Assembly (NCBI GenBank): GCA_004173355.1
Contig: SEAD01000012.1
Location: forward strand, 1 to 62,654
Direction of reading: 5' to 3'
Origin: Chitinophagaceae bacterium
GTDB taxonomy: Bacteria; Bacteroidota; Bacteroidia; Chitinophagales; Chitinophagaceae
DNA length: 62,654 nucleotides
This document shows, one piece after another, positions 49,142-62,654 of this stretch. Each line of letters opens with the position of its first letter. The first letter of the stretch is position 1. Position numbers and translations under genes: made by a program. The notes under the pieces were generated by a model, which worked only from the letters and a program-made list of their open reading frames with translations, was not told the DNA's origin and made no database searches.

Positions 49142-51973
49142 TCAGAATTTTGCATTCGGATCAAATTTACGCAGGTCAAAATTAGAGAGGTCGATAGCGA
49201 AGCTGATTCTTTTCAGAAACGTATTCTGGTCGGGCAATTGTTTGTAGTAGTCTTTAAATACACCGCTGTATACAACCGGGATAAAGATGCGCACGGTTTC
49301 TTTCAGGATCGGGATTTCCAGACCGGCGTCAAAAAGGAAACGATCGGTATTGGCCCCGCGTTTCCAGGATTCGGCATAGGTGCCCAGGTCCGCAAATATT
49401 TTCAGGGGTATACGGAAGGGCAGCAGACTCAGCGGATTCACATTATCCGGGATGGATGTACGGAAATTCATGGCCATGAGCCAGTCATCAGTTTTGCCCA
49501 CTTTGTCCGCCAGTAATTCCGTCCGCACTTTAAACGCCCCGTCACGCATCATGACCTGCTGGCTGGTTGCCCCTTCAAACTCGTTCCGTCCTGCAAAATA
49601 ATCACTGTAGGTGTAGTCTTCCGAACCATTTGGTCCGCTCAGGTTGAGATGGTAGCGGCTGGTTTCAAATTGTTTCCCCGTTGTTTTCGTGCCGGTATAA
49701 AAAAACTTCCCTGCAAAAAACCGGAGATCCAGACCGCCGCCCTTGCTATAGTTGAAAAAATAATTTCCCGTGAATGCAGTACGGACGAACTGTTTCGACT
49801 GTTCGATTTTAAGCTCTGCTTTATAGGGGTAGAGTGTCCGGGTATTTTCGGTGACCAGTTTCAGCTGGTTGATGACCCGGCTTTCATTGGTTGCCGTAAA
49901 GCGCGTGTATACCGTGGTGTCAACCGGTGTGAATATAGAGTCGCGGTAGAAACCCAGCTGGTCTTCCCCAAGGATGAATGACTTGAACTGCAGGTAGGTA
50001 TTCTGCTGGCTGCGCGGGTTGGATTCCCTTTTTGTCAGTTTGATACCGGGAACGATTTTCCGTACGCGCAGGAATGTTTTATTTCCCTGTTCATCTTCCA
50101 GCGAATTAATGGAGAAGATGGCACCGGAGAGACCGAGGTCCACCTGCCGGAAATATTTTTGTTCCGGGAAAATGGAATAGGAAAGTACACCTGTACCGGT
50201 AAACTTTTTTGAGCCGAATGCATATTGCGGGGCGAGCAGGAACTGGAGTCCGCCGGCAGGCCGCAGGTAGTTGGTGATGAGTGCACCTGCGCTGAATTTA
50301 TCATACTTGTTCAGTCCGATGGAGGGCATGACCAGCAGGCCTTCTTTTGTAGGATAGCTGCCGAACCGTGCAGGGTCGTTGAGGTTGGGAATAAAACTGA
50401 TCCCCCGCGGTTTTTCCTGGTTGGGCAGCAGTCCGCGTTTGTGGATGTAACCAAAGACTGAATCGAGGTTTCGTCCGGTGCTTTCCTCAATGGATGCCTT
50501 GAAATCCGCCGGTGCCGGGTGGCGGAATTTCCATTTTTCATAGTATGCCTGCATAGCCTTGTTGAACGCTTCGGTGCCCAGCACTGTCTCGAGGTATTTC
50601 ATCCACTGGCTGGTCTGGAAGTAGGCGATGAGTCCGTAATTGGCATTGGTCAGTGAATCTGCCGCACTACTGATCGGCTGGTCCCGTTTTTCTGCGGCGC
50701 GTTGTTCAAAGTAAGCACGGTCGCGCGATCGCAGCTGGATTTTTCGCTCTTTCGCGTATTCATTTTCGTAGTAGCTGTTGAGACCCTCATCCATCCAGGG
50801 GTAGCTGCGCTCATTGTTTGCCAGTGCTCCGTAGAACCAGTTGTGTCCGATTTCATGCAGGATGGTGAGTTCAAGTTCGTTGGCATTTTCGAAGGGGGCG
50901 ATGGAAGTGATGGTCGGGTACTCCATACCGCTGCCGAAACTTTCCGGTCCCTGTACTACACTGCAGACATCATAGGGGTAGTCGCCGAGTTTCCAGGAAT
51001 AGTAGATCAGTGAACGTTTTGCATATTCCATTGCCCGCGTCCATTGCTTTGCATGGGCGGGGGTATAATAGACATTTACTTCCACGGTGCGACCTGAAGG
51101 CAGCAGGCAGCTGTCCTGTTTTACGATAAACCGTTTATCGAGGAAGAAGGCGAAGTCGTGGATATTTTTTTCAACGAAGCGGATCGTTTTGGTGTCGGTA
51201 TCGGAGTCGGGAAAAAGCCGGGTGTTTTTTTTATACTGTCCCGATTTATTTTTTGTCCGGGTGATGATGGGTTCCCAGGTGTATTCGCGCCGTGAGCGGA
51301 GGAAGCTGGATTCCTGCTGGTTCGCCGCCATTTTACCAGTTGCGGCAATGACATAGTTGGACGGTGTGGTGATGCTGACATCGTAGCTGCCGAATTCACT
51401 ATAGAATTCACCCTGGTCGAGATAGGGCATCGGATGCCACCCGGTTCGGTCATACACGGCTGGTTTCGGGAACCATTGGGTTGCCTGGTACGACTGGCCA
51501 TCGTGGCCACCGCGACTCACATTGAACGGGAGTTTTACATGAAAGGGGGTGGTGATGGTGATACCTGCGCCGGGCGCAAGTGGGGAGGGGAGCAGGAGCC
51601 TGGTGATATCGATATGCGTCGGGTGGTCTTCCGTTTCTGCCGTACTGCCATCTACCCGGAAGTCGAGCCGGTTGATATAACCTTTGCCCTCGTCTCCCGA
51701 AAAATAGAAAGCGGTGTTGCCATTTTCCAGCAGCTGGTCGCTGAATGCGGTTTTATCATTTTTGTAGGCATTGGGCCAGAGGTGGAACCAGATAAAACGC
51801 AGGGTATCGGGGGAGTGGTTGATATACCGGATGCTGGCGAAACCATCCAGGGAGTTGGTTTTATCATCGAGGCTGACGGTCATGGTGTAATTGACTTCCT
51901 GTTGCCAGTAGGTCTGTGCATGTGCCGCCGTGCCGGTGAGGGCCATCAGGATGATAAAGGGTAATTGCCTCAA
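49142..51973 (-). CDS. M1-family zinc aminopeptidase-like protein, exported
   Basis: A large exported metallopeptidase. No ATG precedes the mature part; I use TTG at 51973, which gives the signal peptide MRQLPFIILMALTGTAAHA. A TTG at 52018 would add 15 residues. The product has 943 residues. The zinc motif HEIGHNW has His373, Glu374 and His377, and the third ligand Glu lies in WMDEGLNSYYENEY 18 residues after. FGSGMEYPT stands where the GAMEN motif normally is (Gly-Met-Glu retained). The C-terminal 370 residues are beta-rich and may form a barrel-like domain. Role likely periplasmic or surface peptide processing. Confidence 0.9.
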   Translation of the reverse strand: MRQLPFIILMALTGTAAHAQTYWQQEVNYTMTVSLDDKTNSLDGFASIRYINHSPDTLRFIWFHLWPNAYKNDKTAFSDQLLENGNTAFYFSGDEGKGYINRLDFRVDGSTAETEDHPTHIDITRLLLPSPLAPGAGITITTPFHVKLPFNVSRGGHDGQSYQATQWFPKPAVYDRTGWHPMPYLDQGEFYSEFGSYDVSITTPSNYVIAATGKMAANQQESSFLRSRREYTWEPIITRTKNKSGQYKKNTRLFPDSDTDTKTIRFVEKNIHDFAFFLDKRFIVKQDSCLLPSGRTVEVNVYYTPAHAKQWTRAMEYAKRSLIYYSWKLGDYPYDVCSVVQGPESFGSGMEYPTITSIAPFENANELELTILHEIGHNWFYGALANNERSYPWMDEGLNSYYENEYAKERKIQLRSRDRAYFEQRAAEKRDQPISSAADSLTNANYGLIAYFQTSQWMKYLETVLGTEAFNKAMQAYYEKWKFRHPAPADFKASIEESTGRNLDSVFGYIHKRGLLPNQEKPRGISFIPNLNDPARFGSYPTKEGLLVMPSIGLNKYDKFSAGALITNYLRPAGGLQFLLAPQYAFGSKKFTGTGVLSYSIFPEQKYFRQVDLGLSGAIFSINSLEDEQGNKTFLRVRKIVPGIKLTKRESNPRSQQNTYLQFKSFILGEDQLGFYRDSIFTPVDTTVYTRFTATNESRVINQLKLVTENTRTLYPYKAELKIEQSKQFVRTAFTGNYFFNYSKGGGLDLRFFAGKFFYTGTKTTGKQFETSRYHLNLSGPNGSEDYTYSDYFAGRNEFEGATSQQVMMRDGAFKVRTELLADKVGKTDDWLMAMNFRTSIPDNVNPLSLLPFRIPLKIFADLGTYAESWKRGANTDRFLFDAGLEIPILKETVRIFIPVVYSGVFKDYYKQLPDQNTFLKRISFAIDLSNFDLRKFDPNAKF

Positions 51974-52049
51974 ATCAGTGGTTTGGCGTAAAATTACCCT
52001 ATGTTTTAACAATCCCAAACCTCATTTTAGGGCATGGGCTGGCCGGGAC

Positions 52050-53456
52050 TTATTTACCTTTTCCCTTAAAAATGATCCGCAGCGTATGCAGCATGATTTT
52101 GAAATCAAGGATGAGCGAGATGTTCTCGATATAGAGCAGGTCGAATTTGCTTCGTTCCGCCATCTGTTCCACGTTTTCCGCGTAGCCAAATTGTACCATG
52201 CCCCAGGAAGTTAGTCCCGGTTTTACCTTGAACAGGTATTTGTAATAGGGCAGGGTGTGCAGCAGCTGGTCGATGTAGAAGCGCCGCTCCGGTCGCGGGC
52301 CGACCAGGCTCATATCCCCTTTGATAATATTAAGGAGTTGCGGGAGCTCATCAAAGCGCCATTTGCGCATGGTCTTGCCCCATCGCGTGATCCGCGGGTC
52401 GTTGTCCGATGAGAGTGCCGGTCCGTTGGCTTCTGCATGATGGATCATTGAGCGGAATTTGTACATCATAAAAGGTTTGCCCTTGTACCCGATGCGTTGC
52501 TGCAGGTAGAAGATCGGGCCTTTGGAGGAGAGCCTAACCCGGATGGCGATGTACAGGAAAAACGGCAGCAGGAGCACGGTTGCGATGAGTGCGACCAGTA
52601 CATCGGTGAATCGTTTTATATGCTGTTGCCAGTCAGGCAGCAGGTCCGTTTTCATGGTGATGAGCGGTGCGCCCATCACGCTGATTGTTTTTACCGAGCC
52701 CGACAGGATATCCATGATATCCGGCTGGATCTGTATTTCTACATCTTTTTCGCTGAGGCGGCTGACGAGATTTTCGAGGTGCGGGTGTTCGGTACGTTCC
52801 ATGGCGATGACTACCCGTTTTACATCAAACTGGTCGATCAGCGATTCCAGGTCGCTGAGGTTGCCCAGATCAGGCAGCATCTGGTGGATAACGGCCTGTT
52901 TGCCGTTCGGTGTGACGAATCCGATGTAGCGGAAGCCGCCATCGTGGAGGTTTTCAGCCGTCTGTTTATAGATAGATACGGCATTGGTCTGGCTGCCGAT
53001 CATCAGAGTGTTGAAATAGATGCGACCGGAGAGCAGCTGGTATTTGACGCGGTTCAGTATGAGGATCCTGCCGATGGAGGTAAGGATAAAATGCATCAGC
53101 AGCAGGACGGAGAATGCCAGGTAGTAGTGCGAGAAAATTTTTTCCGGATCGTTCAGGGCGGATGCGAAGAAGAGTATGATGGAACCCAGCAGTGCACAGG
53201 CGAAAGTGACTATTGCTTCGACCAGCCTCGATTTTTTATAAAGGGAAGTATACGTGCCGGCCAGGGAGTAAAGGATCAGCCAGCAACCCGGTACGATGAG
53301 AAGGGCATAAAGCCAGCCACGTGCGGTCAGGGTTTGTTCGGTGTAACCTTCCATCAGGTCAAAGCGCACAAAATGGAACAGGTACCAGGTGAGGGCTGCC
53401 ATGAGGTAGTCCATCAGCGCGTACCAGGCGATATGTATTTGTCTCCCTTTACTCAT
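52050..53456 (-). CDS. polyprenyl glycosylphosphotransferase (exopolysaccharide sugar transferase)
   Basis: The initiating enzyme of exopolysaccharide or O-antigen assembly, which moves a sugar-1-phosphate to undecaprenyl phosphate. It has 468 residues: four N-terminal membrane helices, a CoA-binding-like Rossmann region (about 145-260), another hydrophobic segment and the bacterial sugar-transferase domain from about 275. The catalytic core has [24 protein letters not shown] and [11 protein letters not shown], then [14 protein letters not shown]. No other polysaccharide genes adjoin, except possibly the oxidoreductase upstream on the same strand. Confidence 0.93.
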   Translation of the reverse strand: MSKGRQIHIAWYALMDYLMAALTWYLFHFVRFDLMEGYTEQTLTARGWLYALLIVPGCWLILYSLAGTYTSLYKKSRLVEAIVTFACALLGSIILFFASALNDPEKIFSHYYLAFSVLLLMHFILTSIGRILILNRVKYQLLSGRIYFNTLMIGSQTNAVSIYKQTAENLHDGGFRYIGFVTPNGKQAVIHQMLPDLGNLSDLESLIDQFDVKRVVIAMERTEHPHLENLVSRLSEKDVEIQIQPDIMDILSGSVKTISVMGAPLITMKTDLLPDWQQHIKRFTDVLVALIATVLLLPFFLYIAIRVRLSSKGPIFYLQQRIGYKGKPFMMYKFRSMIHHAEANGPALSSDNDPRITRWGKTMRKWRFDELPQLLNIIKGDMSLVGPRPERRFYIDQLLHTLPYYKYLFKVKPGLTSWGMVQFGYAENVEQMAERSKFDLLYIENISLILDFKIMLHTLRIIFKGKGK

Positions 53457-53563
53457 TTGTTCCGCATGACATCACGTAATGTGCAATCGTTGCGCGGCTA
53501 TCCGTTATGATAGTGATGTCAGTTAAGTTAGTTTTTTTCTACCTGACAAATGTGTTAAAAACA

Positions 53564-58461
<4,898 letters not shown>

Positions 58462-58515
58462 CGATAGACATATGCTTTTTAAATAGTTGGTGTAGCGCAA
58501 AGAATTGCTAAAGGT

Positions 58516-59352
58516 TCAATTTTGCTGATCGTGTGTCCAGTTTCTGTAAATAAACCGGAGCGCATCATAAAGGGCAGGCACCGGTTCAGTCATGTGGTCT
58601 TCAGAGAAATAGTACTTATACTGGTGTTGAAAAGTTTTGGAGCTATCCTGTTGCACCAATCTGTCAAACTTCAGTACGTCATCCCGGAAAGCACCCTCTT
58701 CGTTCCCCACGCTGTAGAAGAGCTTTTTATCCCGCAGGGCCAATTTCGGAAATTTTTGTTCTGCCAGCCGCAAAACATATTTGTTGCCAAACCAGAAAGA
58801 GGGACTTATTGCAACGTAAGCTCCAAACATATCAGGGCGCGTAAGCATGCAATTGATTACGGTAAGGCCACCGAATGAATGTCCGGCAAAAATCCTGAAA
58901 GGGCTGGTTTTGTACGTCGCCTCTATGTAGGGCATTAGTTCCTGCTGGATAAAATCCAGAAACAGTTCATTACCACCGGATGTCTTATAGCTGGAATCCG
59001 GTTTCCCGTCAAAGTTTATTAAGCTGTTGACGGGGGTGAGGTCTTTTACGCGGTTTACACTTACAATACCAACAACTATCATCGGAGGGATAACCTTCCA
59101 GTGCCTCAGGTACTCTACATAGGCAGAAACGATGTGAAAATGATTTTCGCCATCCAGAAGATATAAAATAGGGAATGTGTGGGTTGTATCCGTAGTATCA
59201 GTTTTTGGGACATGGATGTACACCTGCCGGTCCTGGTTTAGTTTGCGGGAGCGTATCTGATGTACATCATTGGTGATATGGTTATACAGATCTGGGACCT
59301 GGGCGGTTGACCGTGAAGCGAATAGTATAAAAAATAGTACGAAGTGTTTCAT
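58516..59352 (-). CDS. secreted esterase, alpha/beta hydrolase (esterase D/Fes-like)
   Basis: A 278-residue exported hydrolase. I use ATG at 59352 (MKHFVLFFILFASRSTAQ), a clean signal peptide; an upstream Met at 59385 is possible. The fold shows FPILYLLDGENHFH (strand and oxyanion loop), the nucleophile elbow FAGHSFGG with Ser159, and a C-terminal EDHM with the catalytic His. The family includes enterochelin esterases, feruloyl/acetyl xylan esterases and S-formylglutathione hydrolases; secretion favours a siderophore or carbohydrate ester. It converges with the GH2 gene. Confidence 0.88.
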   Translation of the reverse strand: MKHFVLFFILFASRSTAQVPDLYNHITNDVHQIRSRKLNQDRQVYIHVPKTDTTDTTHTFPILYLLDGENHFHIVSAYVEYLRHWKVIPPMIVVGIVSVNRVKDLTPVNSLINFDGKPDSSYKTSGGNELFLDFIQQELMPYIEATYKTSPFRIFAGHSFGGLTVINCMLTRPDMFGAYVAISPSFWFGNKYVLRLAEQKFPKLALRDKKLFYSVGNEEGAFRDDVLKFDRLVQQDSSKTFQHQYKYYFSEDHMTEPVPALYDALRFIYRNWTHDQQN

Positions 59353-59656
59353 AATATTTACGAACAGCCGGATAGCAGTTGCCATCTGAAATGTATTACC
59401 CGGATTCTGAACCGACCCTAATATACGGAACAATGTTTTACCAGTTTCTGGGGCTGTGTACAGAGTTTTAATACGTTCCCGGCCTGATGACTAACTTCCT
59501 GTAATAGGAGAGGTGCAAATAAGTACGGATTTCATGACGAAATCTTTCCTTATTTGCACCAGGTACGGAGAATATATTGATCGATGTGAAGGAAAATGAA
59601 TTTCGCTTGCTTGTACCTTCAACTTGGATTCCGTAATACGGTCAAACGAACCTTTC
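59353..59656. other. intergenic region with a long hairpin
   Basis: 304 nt between two minus-strand genes without a credible ORF. It contains the imperfect palindrome at 59512-59560 and a short inverted repeat CCGTAATACGG (59634-59642 region). No IS end or tRNA is seen. Confidence 0.5.
59512..59560. repeat. long interrupted hairpin
   Basis: Outer arms GGTGCAAATAAG (59512-59523) and CTTATTTGCACC (59549-59560) are perfect; inner arms GATTTC (59528-59533) and GAAATC (59539-59544) are perfect too, separated by a 4x4 internal loop and a 5-nt apex. That is 18 pairs in 49 nt. No T-run follows on either strand. Confidence 0.75.
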
Positions 59657-60271
59657 TCATTTTGGGTATTGCAGATTGGCTTTAATTTTCCGGATCTGTC
59701 TCAGGTGGCGGTCGGTGTGTCCGTATATGCTGATATATATCTGGTGAATACTACCTCTTCCTTCCTTAAGATAGTATGCCCGCAGGTCTTCCCCGGTTGT
59801 CAACAGATAGGATAATGATTCATTGCGCATTTTCAGAAACCACTGTGTGTTATTTTCACCTGTGTTTATACCCATTGGCATGGAGAATGTAAATGGCTTT
59901 GTATATTCTGTTGTAATGTGGGGCTGCTCTTCCAAGAGAAAACGAAGTTTTACACTGTCAGGCTGTTGTTTCTGCTGCAATGCAGGCTGTGGGCCGCCGA
60001 CCAACGCCTGACTGATTTCCCGCTGGAATAGCAATTCCCATATAGAGAGATGTTCAATAACCTGGTTGATAGACCAGCTTTGCGATGAATCCCTGAAATT
60101 CCACTGTTTTTCGGAAAGGCCTTTTGTCTCCCTGGTCAGTTCATCCCTTGATCTGGTTAGTTCCGCCAGCAGATGAGCCCTGTCCGATTCAGTCCAATTC
60201 ACGGGCTGCTGTGCGACCGCATTTACGGATAGCACAATACCTGTTGCCAGGAATAGCAATAATCTTTTCAT
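59657..60271 (-). CDS. exported DinB-superfamily protein
   Basis: A 204-residue protein with a signal peptide (MKRLLLFLATGIVLSVNAVA). The mature part is a DinB-like four-helix bundle: LSEKQWNFRDSSQSWSINQV, then HLSIWELLFQ with a possible metal His, and a C-terminal YGHTDRHLRQIRKI with two further His. DinB proteins often bind a divalent metal through three His; relatives include thiol transferases and hydrolases. Function not assigned. Between the NTF2-like gene and the esterase gene on the same strand. Confidence 0.85.
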   Translation of the reverse strand: MKRLLLFLATGIVLSVNAVAQQPVNWTESDRAHLLAELTRSRDELTRETKGLSEKQWNFRDSSQSWSINQVIEHLSIWELLFQREISQALVGGPQPALQQKQQPDSVKLRFLLEEQPHITTEYTKPFTFSMPMGINTGENNTQWFLKMRNESLSYLLTTGEDLRAYYLKEGRGSIHQIYISIYGHTDRHLRQIRKIKANLQYPK

Positions 60272-60296
60272 GTTGTATCGATGTTTGATTTGACTG

Positions 60297-60737
60297 TTAC
60301 GAACCCAGCTGCCGGCTGAAATCAGCGTGGTTCCACTCTACGCTTATGGAGTCAATAAGGTTGGAAGTGTTGATGTGGAAGATGAAAATATGGTCACTGT
60401 CGAAACTCATTCCCTTATTGGGTATTCCTGCAAAATCCTTTACCTGCGTGCCGCGGATGACTACCTGGCAGCGGACGGTGTTGTCATCTTCGGCGACTGC
60501 GGCATCAAGAGTGTTGTCAATATTGGGAAAACAATCGATGAGCATTGTCCAGATATTTTTGCCAAGGTCTCCGATTGTACCTTTACCGGCTTCGCCCAGG
60601 GGTCTGAAGTGGACCGTTCCTTCGGGATCACATAACGAAAGCATTTTTGACACATTCTTTTGCTGGTAGGCAAACATAAACTCAACGCATTGGTTTTTGA
60701 TGCTTAGTTTCTGTTGTTGAAGTTGCAGGATTTCCAT
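60297..60737 (-). CDS. NTF2-like (SnoaL-type) protein
   Basis: A 146-residue cytosolic protein with the cone-shaped NTF2-like pattern: N-terminal helices (CVEFMFAYQQKNVSKMLSLC), then DPEGTVHFRPLGEAGKGTIG, and antiparallel strands ending in NLIDSISVEWNHADFSRQLG. The family includes ketosteroid-isomerase-like enzymes and ligand binders. Substrate unknown. It lies 25 nt upstream of the DinB-like gene and downstream of the AraC-type regulator, all on the minus strand, so the three may be one regulated unit. Confidence 0.82.
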   Translation of the reverse strand: MEILQLQQQKLSIKNQCVEFMFAYQQKNVSKMLSLCDPEGTVHFRPLGEAGKGTIGDLGKNIWTMLIDCFPNIDNTLDAAVAEDDNTVRCQVVIRGTQVKDFAGIPNKGMSFDSDHIFIFHINTSNLIDSISVEWNHADFSRQLGS

Positions 60738-60860
60738 TTTCTTTGTTTTGAAGTGATCGTAGATCGGTTTATAATACTTTCGGTTGACAGGACAAAGCTA
60801 CCTGGCATATGGTAAAGACAGTTGTAAGGATGCGACAAATGCGGTGTAAAAATGCGACAA

Positions 60861-61700
60861 TCAATATCGGATATCTCCTTCCCTGGGTTTTTCGATGAGA
60901 TTAGCCAGTTCAATATTTTGTTCCAGATATTGCTGCGGTGTGCGGCCGGTAAATTCAGTAAAGTCTTTGGTAAAATGTGAATGATCATAAAACTCACACT
61001 CTGAAAAGATGGTTGCCCAATCCACTTTCTTTTTCCCTGCTATCAGGTTCAGGATGTAACTCATACGTCTCATCCGTGCGTAATATTTCGGGCTTAGCCC
61101 CACTTTTTTGAAGAAACAGCGTTCAAAGTTTCGTCGCGACATGTACACATCTTTCAGCACTTCCGTAATGTCTACCAGGCCGTTTTTTTCAACGATCAGG
61201 TTTGCCGCCTTATCGATCACGTCGGGTTCCGGCTTTTTGCCGCTAAATTGCGATATCAGGAAAGCTTCGAGTAGCTTGGCTTTTTCATTTTCGTCAGTAC
61301 ATGCTGCCAGCGAGTGGGCAAGGGCGTCAACGGAAACCGCTTTAAAAACATTTTTCAGTGGAATTCTCTCTTCGGTGTATTGGTAGGTGGGAAGATTAAA
61401 AAGGGTTGCCAGTGCTGCTGGCTTGAAAACTATACCGGCGATGTTGATACGGCCACCCAGGAATAAGCGGTAACTGTAGATGGACTGCCCGGAAATGAAT
61501 TGTTTCGGTGCTTCAAGCCGTTCATACTTTTTATTTTGGAGAAAGTACTCATCACCGCTATTTACGACGAGAGAACAATACCCGGTCGGTGGTGACTCAA
61601 CTATGAAATCGGCTACGCTTTCTCCAGAAGAATGCCATAAAAAATAGCACTCTACAAAAGGTATGAGCCATTCAGCTGGTTTGAATTTCTGGTAGACCAT
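60861..61700 (-). CDS. AraC-family transcriptional regulator
   Basis: A 279-residue regulator. I use ATG at 61700 (MVYQKFKPAEWLIPFVECYF), the usual N-terminus of the DUF6597-type sensor domain; the frame to 61805 adds 35 unlikely residues. The sensor region covers about 1-150 (ESPPTGYCSLVVNSGDEYFL). The C-terminal third holds two helix-turn-helix units: DITEVLKDVYMSRRNFERCF and WATIFSECEFYDHSHFTKDF, followed by FTGRTPQQYL. It probably controls the NTF2/DinB genes just downstream. No effector can be named. Confidence 0.92.
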   Translation of the reverse strand: MVYQKFKPAEWLIPFVECYFLWHSSGESVADFIVESPPTGYCSLVVNSGDEYFLQNKKYERLEAPKQFISGQSIYSYRLFLGGRINIAGIVFKPAALATLFNLPTYQYTEERIPLKNVFKAVSVDALAHSLAACTDENEKAKLLEAFLISQFSGKKPEPDVIDKAANLIVEKNGLVDITEVLKDVYMSRRNFERCFFKKVGLSPKYYARMRRMSYILNLIAGKKKVDWATIFSECEFYDHSHFTKDFTEFTGRTPQQYLEQNIELANLIEKPREGDIRY

Positions 61701-62164
61701 GACGGTGATGGTGGAAGTTAGCGAATTTTTCGCCCACCTTACTAAATGAAAGGTACCAGCCTTATCCAATCCGGGCGCGCTGATATGGCGCGTTGCCAGC
61801 CCCATTTACGCTGGTTTTCCTAAAGGATCTTATGGCAGGCGAAATTCACTTTCCAGGAGGGGCTGTTGCACACTGTGAAAGCACCCGAAGAATTGCATTC
61901 CTGACAATTTTTCAAAGTCCAGCGTTTTCCCCCGGAAAGAGTCAAGGCCTGAAGGGTACCTTACATTTTTGAAAACTGTTATCCTAACTTGGCTGAACCG
62001 CTTTTCCGGGAAAAATCTAATCGACCGGTTGAGCGAAAAGCTTGCTGGCCGGTTTCGCGGGCTTGGCTGCGCGATTTTAGCAATAGCTGGAATAAATTCA
62101 GGACGAGTCACTGGCACGATCCCTGTTGCAAATTTGGAAGTTTGAACCCCAAAAAAATTATACC
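61701..62164. other. intergenic region between the AraC-type and copper-protein genes
   Basis: 464 nt between divergent genes. A minus-strand frame (61830-62246) overlaps the copper-protein start, has no family likeness and is rejected. I see no clear promoter, although CAAATTTG near 62129-62136 is one base off the -7 motif. Nothing else is recognisable. Confidence 0.5.
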
Positions 62165-62497
62165 ATGACAAATTATCATACCTACAAAGCCTGCATTGAC
62201 GCATGCCTGCGATGCGCGGCTGTTTGCAATCATTGCGCTTCGTCATGCACCCAGGAAAGGGACGTTAAAATGATGGCGAAGTGTATTCAGCTGGACATGG
62301 AGTGCTCAGCATTGTGTTATGCCGCTGCACAGCTTATGAGCCTGGGAAGCGGGCAGGCAGTAGCACTGTGTCGCATCTGTGCCGAAGCCTGTGACGCTTG
62401 TGCCCGGGAATGTAGTCAGCATGACACCGAACACTGTAAAGAATGCGCAGAAATGTGTACTCAATGCGCTGAAGCTTGTCGTAAAATGGCCGCGTAA
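62165..62497 (+). CDS. four-helix-bundle copper-binding protein (Csp-like)
   Basis: A 110-residue protein with 19 cysteines. I use ATG at 62165 (MTNYHTYKACIDACLRC); 13 upstream residues of the frame have no family likeness. The cysteines are spaced as CxxC and CxxxC along predicted helices (ACIDACLRCAAVCNHC; CRICAEACDACARECSQH; CKECAEMCTQCAEAC), so they line the inside of a four-helix bundle. This is the pattern of Csp copper-storage proteins, which bind many Cu(I) ions through thiolates. No signal peptide is seen, so it resembles the cytosolic Csp3 type. Expected role: copper storage or detoxification. Confidence 0.92.
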   Translation: MTNYHTYKACIDACLRCAAVCNHCASSCTQERDVKMMAKCIQLDMECSALCYAAAQLMSLGSGQAVALCRICAEACDACARECSQHDTEHCKECAEMCTQCAEACRKMAA

Positions 62498-62542
62498 TCG
62501 AACCCACTAGCGTAGACTAAAAAAAATAGACTAGGAACGACA

Positions 62543-62565
62543 AAACCCACTCATGGAGTGGGTTT
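62543..62565. terminator. hairpin between the copper-protein gene and tRNA-Asp
   Basis: AAACCCACTC (62543-62552) and GAGTGGGTTT (62556-62565) form a 10-bp perfect stem with an ATG loop. Both sides end in short A/T runs, so it could terminate both convergent genes. Confidence 0.75.
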
Positions 62566-62580
62566 GCTGCGATTTGCTCG

Positions 62581-62654
62581 CGGACCGGACGGGACTCGAA
62601 CCCGCGACCTCCGCCGTGACAGGGCGGCATTCTAACCAACTGAACTACCGATCC
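62581..62654 (-). tRNA. tRNA-Asp (anticodon GTC)
   Basis: Acceptor GGATCGG (62654-62648) pairs with CCGGTCC (62588-62582) with one T-G wobble, discriminator G. The anticodon loop CTGTCAC carries GTC on a GCCGC-side stem, and the T-arm GGGTTCGAGTCCC is canonical. The 5' end coincides with the last base of the window, so it appears complete. Confidence 0.95.

Noticed and set aside
52497-53510. 337-residue plus-strand ORF over the sugar transferase gene
   Set aside because: Antisense of an intact polyprenyl glycosylphosphotransferase; Asp/Gln/His-rich shadow composition.
61850-61880. GGGGCTGTTGCAC as a possible insertion-sequence end
   Set aside because: No inverted partner or transposase remnant was found within several kb.
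61830-62246. 138-residue minus-strand ORF upstream of and overlapping the copper-protein gene
   Set aside because: No family likeness, odd composition (many Arg, Phe, Ser), and it overlaps the well-supported Csp start in antisense.

Overview
The window looks like chromosomal DNA of a Bacteroidota, most likely a member of the Chitinophagaceae or a close relative. The evidence is a type IX secretion C25 sortase-like protein with a C-terminal sorting domain beside a PorV/PorQ-type protein, repeated copies of the phylum's -7 promoter motif (TAnnTTTG), a general lack of Shine-Dalgarno sequences, and core proteins (RpoB, RpoC, EF-Tu, S21) of the Bacteroidota type. No insertion sequence, prophage or CRISPR array is visible.

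Region 1 (0-10 kb). A small unknown gene and a PQQ-repeat lipoprotein are followed by tRNA-Gln. Next comes a cyanophycin-type storage-polymer locus: cyanophycin synthetase (cphA), a divergent amino-acid permease, a small membrane protein and cyanophycinase (cphB). A GDSL hydrolase, an alpha/beta hydrolase and tyrS follow. An isoaspartyl peptidase that could finish polymer breakdown lies at 46.5 kb.

Region 2 (10-18.6 kb). A PorV/PorQ-family protein and a PorU2-like C25 peptidase form a pair closed by a strong terminator. A GT-C type membrane protein and riboflavin synthase follow.

Region 3 (18.7-41 kb) is the information-processing core: rpsU, a Xer recombinase, a hibernation factor, four tRNAs, tuf, tRNA-Trp, secE, nusG, rplKAJL and rpoBC. 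Two interruptions stand out: an LTA-synthase-like sulfatase between nusG and rplK, and a methyltransferase, a membrane protein and a helix-hairpin-helix protein between rplL and rpoB. An OmpH/Skp-like protein follows rpoC.

Region 4 (41-54.6 kb) is mixed housekeeping and envelope: a second permease, a lipoprotein, a TPR histidine kinase without an adjacent regulator, an SRPBCC protein, a DUF6498-like protein, isoaspartyl peptidase, ispD, a GNAT/FemAB-like protein, an M1 peptidase, an exopolysaccharide sugar transferase and a Gfo/Idh/MocA oxidoreductase.

Region 5 (54.6-62.6 kb) reads as more AT-rich and accessory: a GH2 enzyme carrying an inserted LamG domain, an esterase, DinB-like and NTF2-like proteins, an AraC-type regulator and a 19-cysteine copper-storage-like protein. 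It ends at tRNA-Asp on the window edge.

Gene starts were often moved downstream of the longest ORF, to the first Met that begins a recognisable family N-terminus or signal peptide. All family names come from reading motifs by eye; no database search was run.
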